From Burkholderiales bacterium (GTDB taxonomy: Bacteria; Pseudomonadota; Gammaproteobacteria; Burkholderiales; SG8-41), in NCBI GenBank assembly GCA_019746155.1, contig JAIESJ010000084.1:1-7823 (forward strand): a DNA stretch of 7,823 bases. Reading direction: 5' to 3'. Shown here one piece after another: positions 5,790 to 7,823 of this stretch. The notes below the pieces were generated by a model. The model was not told the origin of the DNA. It made no database searches and saw only the letters and a list, made by a program, of their open reading frames with translations. Each line of letters opens with the position of its first letter. Position 1 is the first letter of the stretch. A program made the translations under genes and the position numbers.

Positions 5790-7823
5790 TGAGCAAGAAC
5801 ACCCTGGTCGAATTTTCCATCGCCCGCCCGAAACTCATCTTCGGGGTCGTGCTGTTGATCACGCTGGTTTTTGCCGCCCGGCTGCCGGAAATCCGGCTCG
5901 ATACCAACCCCAAGAACATGCTGCCGCCAACGTCCGACGTCCGGGTGTGGAACGACAATGTAGACCGGACCTTTGCCCTCTACGAGGACACCGTCGTCGT
6001 CGGGATCGTCCACCCCAAAAGCGTGCTCAACAAGAGCTCGCTGGAAAAAGTACGCGACATCACGGCCGAGATTCTGAAGATCAAAGGCGTAGCCGGGCGC
6101 GATGTCTCCAGCTTCACCACTATCGACAACGTAACCGCCGAGGGCGCAGGGCTCAAGGTAGCGCCCTTGGTATCAACCATTCCGCAGCGCGACGCCGAGT
6201 TCCAGACCTTACGCAAGACCTTATTCGAGAACCCGCTCTTCGTCGACCGCATCATCTCCCGCGACGAAAAGACCACCGCCATCTACGTGCCGCTGGAAAA
6301 GGGCGCCAACGGCAAGGAGGTCGCCGACCGCATCCGCGAGATCTTGGCCCAATACCAGGGCGAGGAACGGTACCACATCGCGGGCGACCCTGTAGCGCGG
6401 GACACTTTCGGCGCCGAGATGTTCAAGTTAATGGGCATCTTCTCGCCCATCGCCGGGATGATCATGTTCGTCGCCATCTACGCCATGTTCCGGAACCTGG
6501 CGCTGGCCATGACCATGATGATGGTAGCGATGGTCGCCATCATCTGGACCATGGGGCTGGGCATCGGCCTGGGTTTCCCGATCCACATCATGAGTTCGAT
6601 GGCGCCGGTATTCCTGATGGCGATTGCCACGGACAGCATCCACATTTTCAACGAGTTCTACTTCCGGTTGCGGGAGAAGCAGGACAAGCGGACCGCGATC
6701 ATCGAGACCATGGAATCGGTCAGCCGTCCGGTGCGTTATACCGCGCTCGCCACCGCCGCCGCCTTCGCCGTGCTGCTCTTCATGCAAATCGTGCCGGTCA
6801 GGGTATTCGGCGGCTTGATCGTCTTCGGCACGATCGTCCTGCGGCTTTTCAGCTTCAGCCTGATTCCCGCCATCCTCAGCGTCGTGCGGGAGGAGAAGAT
6901 AGGCCGCGCTGCCGCGGGGGAGGACATCGCCGCAAGCCGCACGGCATGGGCGCTGAGACAGCTTGGCACCTGGGGTGCGGACCGGCCGAAGGCGACGGTC
7001 GCGGTCGGCTTGGCGCTGATCGCGCTTGCTGTTCTCGGCGTGAGCCGTATCGTGGTGAACAATAACATGGTGGCGTGGTTCAAGCCGGGCAGCGAGATCC
7101 GCATCGCCGACGCGGTGATCAACCGGGCGCTGGGCGGCACCTCCCTCGGCTATGTGGTCGCCGCTGCCGACCAGCCCGATGCCATCAAGCGGCCGGAGAC
7201 CCTGCGTTATATCGAGGGCCTGCAGCGACACCTGGAGCAGCTGCCGGTCGTCGGCAAGACGCTATCCGTCTCGGATTACGTCAAGCGCATCAACCGGGTG
7301 TTGCACGACGACGATCCCAAGTTCGACGCGGTGCCGGATACCACGGACACGATCGCCCAGTACCTGTTCCTCTTCGGCATGTCGGCGAAACCTTCCGACC
7401 TGGACAATGTCGTGGACTATCCGTTCCAGAAGGCTAACATCTGGGTGCAGCTCAAGACCTGGGATGCCGCGGCGATGCAAAGCGTGATCCGGGCTACGGA
7501 GGAATACCAGCGGCTTAATCCCATCGCGCTGGAGCTCAAGCCCGCGGGCATCGCCTACTTCAACTTGGTGTGGAACCACGAGGTCCTATGGGACATGGTG
7601 AAAGGCTTTCTCCTCGCCCTTGTGGTGGTCTTCCTCATCCTCGCCTTCGATTTCGGCTCGCTCAAATGGGCGCTCGTCGGTTACGTGCCGCTGCTGTTCA
7701 CCATCCTGCTCATTTACGGGGCGGTCGGGTTTGCCGGCAAGGACTTCGACATGCCGATCTCCGTGTTGTCGTGCCTATCGCTCGGCATGGCGGTGGATTT
7801 CTCGATTCACTTCATCAGCCGGT
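5789..7823 (+). CDS. RND-superfamily transporter, MMPL/HAE3-like (partial, runs off the window)
   Basis: The frame is open for 678 codons to the window edge; relatives are roughly 770-870 residues, so about the last helices are missing. It is an inner-membrane, proton-driven exporter by family, usually of hydrophobic or amphiphilic compounds. Visible: TM1 (about 17-33); a large periplasmic loop (34-215) opening with LDTNPKNMLP; TM2-TM6 (about 217-362); TM7 (402-418); a second periplasmic loop (419-605); and TM8-TM10 (606-675). The two halves repeat each other: TM4 has IATDSIHIF (D282) and TM10 has MAVDFSIHF (D670), the membrane aspartates expected for proton coupling. The start at 5789 gives a normal N-terminus (MSKNTLVEFSIARPKLIF). 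No ribosome site precedes it, so translation probably depends on re-initiation from the moaA remnant. No outer-membrane or adaptor partner is in the window. Confidence 0.88.
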   Translation, partial: MSKNTLVEFSIARPKLIFGVVLLITLVFAARLPEIRLDTNPKNMLPPTSDVRVWNDNVDRTFALYEDTVVVGIVHPKSVLNKSSLEKVRDITAEILKIKGVAGRDVSSFTTIDNVTAEGAGLKVAPLVSTIPQRDAEFQTLRKTLFENPLFVDRIISRDEKTTAIYVPLEKGANGKEVADRIREILAQYQGEERYHIAGDPVARDTFGAEMFKLMGIFSPIAGMIMFVAIYAMFRNLALAMTMMMVAMVAIIWTMGLGIGLGFPIHIMSSMAPVFLMAIATDSIHIFNEFYFRLREKQDKRTAIIETMESVSRPVRYTALATAAAFAVLLFMQIVPVRVFGGLIVFGTIVLRLFSFSLIPAILSVVREEKIGRAAAGEDIAASRTAWALRQLGTWGADRPKATVAVGLALIALAVLGVSRIVVNNNMVAWFKPGSEIRIADAVINRALGGTSLGYVVAAADQPDAIKRPETLRYIEGLQRHLEQLPVVGKTLSVSDYVKRINRVLHDDDPKFDAVPDTTDTIAQYLFLFGMSAKPSDLDNVVDYPFQKANIWVQLKTWDAAAMQSVIRATEEYQRLNPIALELKPAGIAYFNLVWNHEVLWDMVKGFLLALVVVFLILAFDFGSLKWALVGYVPLLFTILLIYGAVGFAGKDFDMPISVLSCLSLGMAVDFSIHFISR

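Noticed and set aside
5755..7065. Plus-strand open frame of 436 codons overlapping the transporter
   Set aside because: Out-of-frame shadow, with strings of R, H, G and D and no membrane pattern; the overlapping frame from 5789 is a clear RND protein.
1..7823. tRNA, rRNA, CRISPR array or complete insertion sequence
   Set aside because: No cloverleaf, ribosomal RNA motif, regular repeat-spacer pattern or transposase-like frame was seen on either strand.

Overview
The window reads as a respiratory gene cluster from a GC-rich proteobacterium, most likely a betaproteobacterium of the Thauera/Dechloromonas/Ideonella kind. That placement is inferred from gene order and protein style, not from a marker gene. 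Its core (628-5613) is a four-gene operon in the order A-B-D-C. It encodes a periplasmic, Tat-exported type II DMSO-reductase-family molybdoenzyme: a molybdopterin catalytic subunit, a four-cluster iron-sulfur subunit, a cytoplasmic TorD/NarJ-type assembly chaperone, and a secreted b-haem subunit. This order is that of selenate reductase (serABDC), chlorate reductase (clrABDC) and dimethylsulfide dehydrogenase (ddhABDC). As I remember them, SerA and ClrA are the closest relatives of the catalytic subunit, and SerA fits best. The substrate cannot be proved from sequence alone.

Layout. 1-84: the last 27 codons of an upstream gene, possibly an SQR-like flavoprotein. 85-627: a long non-coding region with a simple-sequence tract, a perfect FNR/ANR box (454-467), a plausible -10 about where a class II FNR promoter needs it, and a leader of about 125 bases with a small hairpin. 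628-3376: the catalytic subunit, whose reading frame is broken by one extra G at 1852-1854; removing it restores a normal 915-residue protein. 3387-4361, 4358-4915 and 4912-5613: beta, chaperone and haem subunits, intact and packed with ATGA overlaps. 5614-5726: an intergenic gap with a strong stem-loop. 5727-5789: the first 20 codons of moaA (molybdenum-cofactor biosynthesis), cut off just before the radical-SAM cysteines. 5789-end: a large RND/MMPL-family membrane transporter running off the window, whose ATG overlaps the stop of the moaA remnant.

How it fits together. Under low oxygen an FNR-type regulator would turn on the operon. The chaperone would hold the alpha subunit until cofactor insertion. 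Alpha and beta would leave together by Tat, gamma would leave by Sec, and the trimer would exchange electrons with periplasmic cytochromes. A moaA gene downstream would suit a molybdoenzyme operon, but only its 5' end remains. That stub carries a strong ribosome-binding site and now appears to drive translation of the transporter. The two most notable observations are this moaA/RND junction and the single-base frameshift in the catalytic gene.
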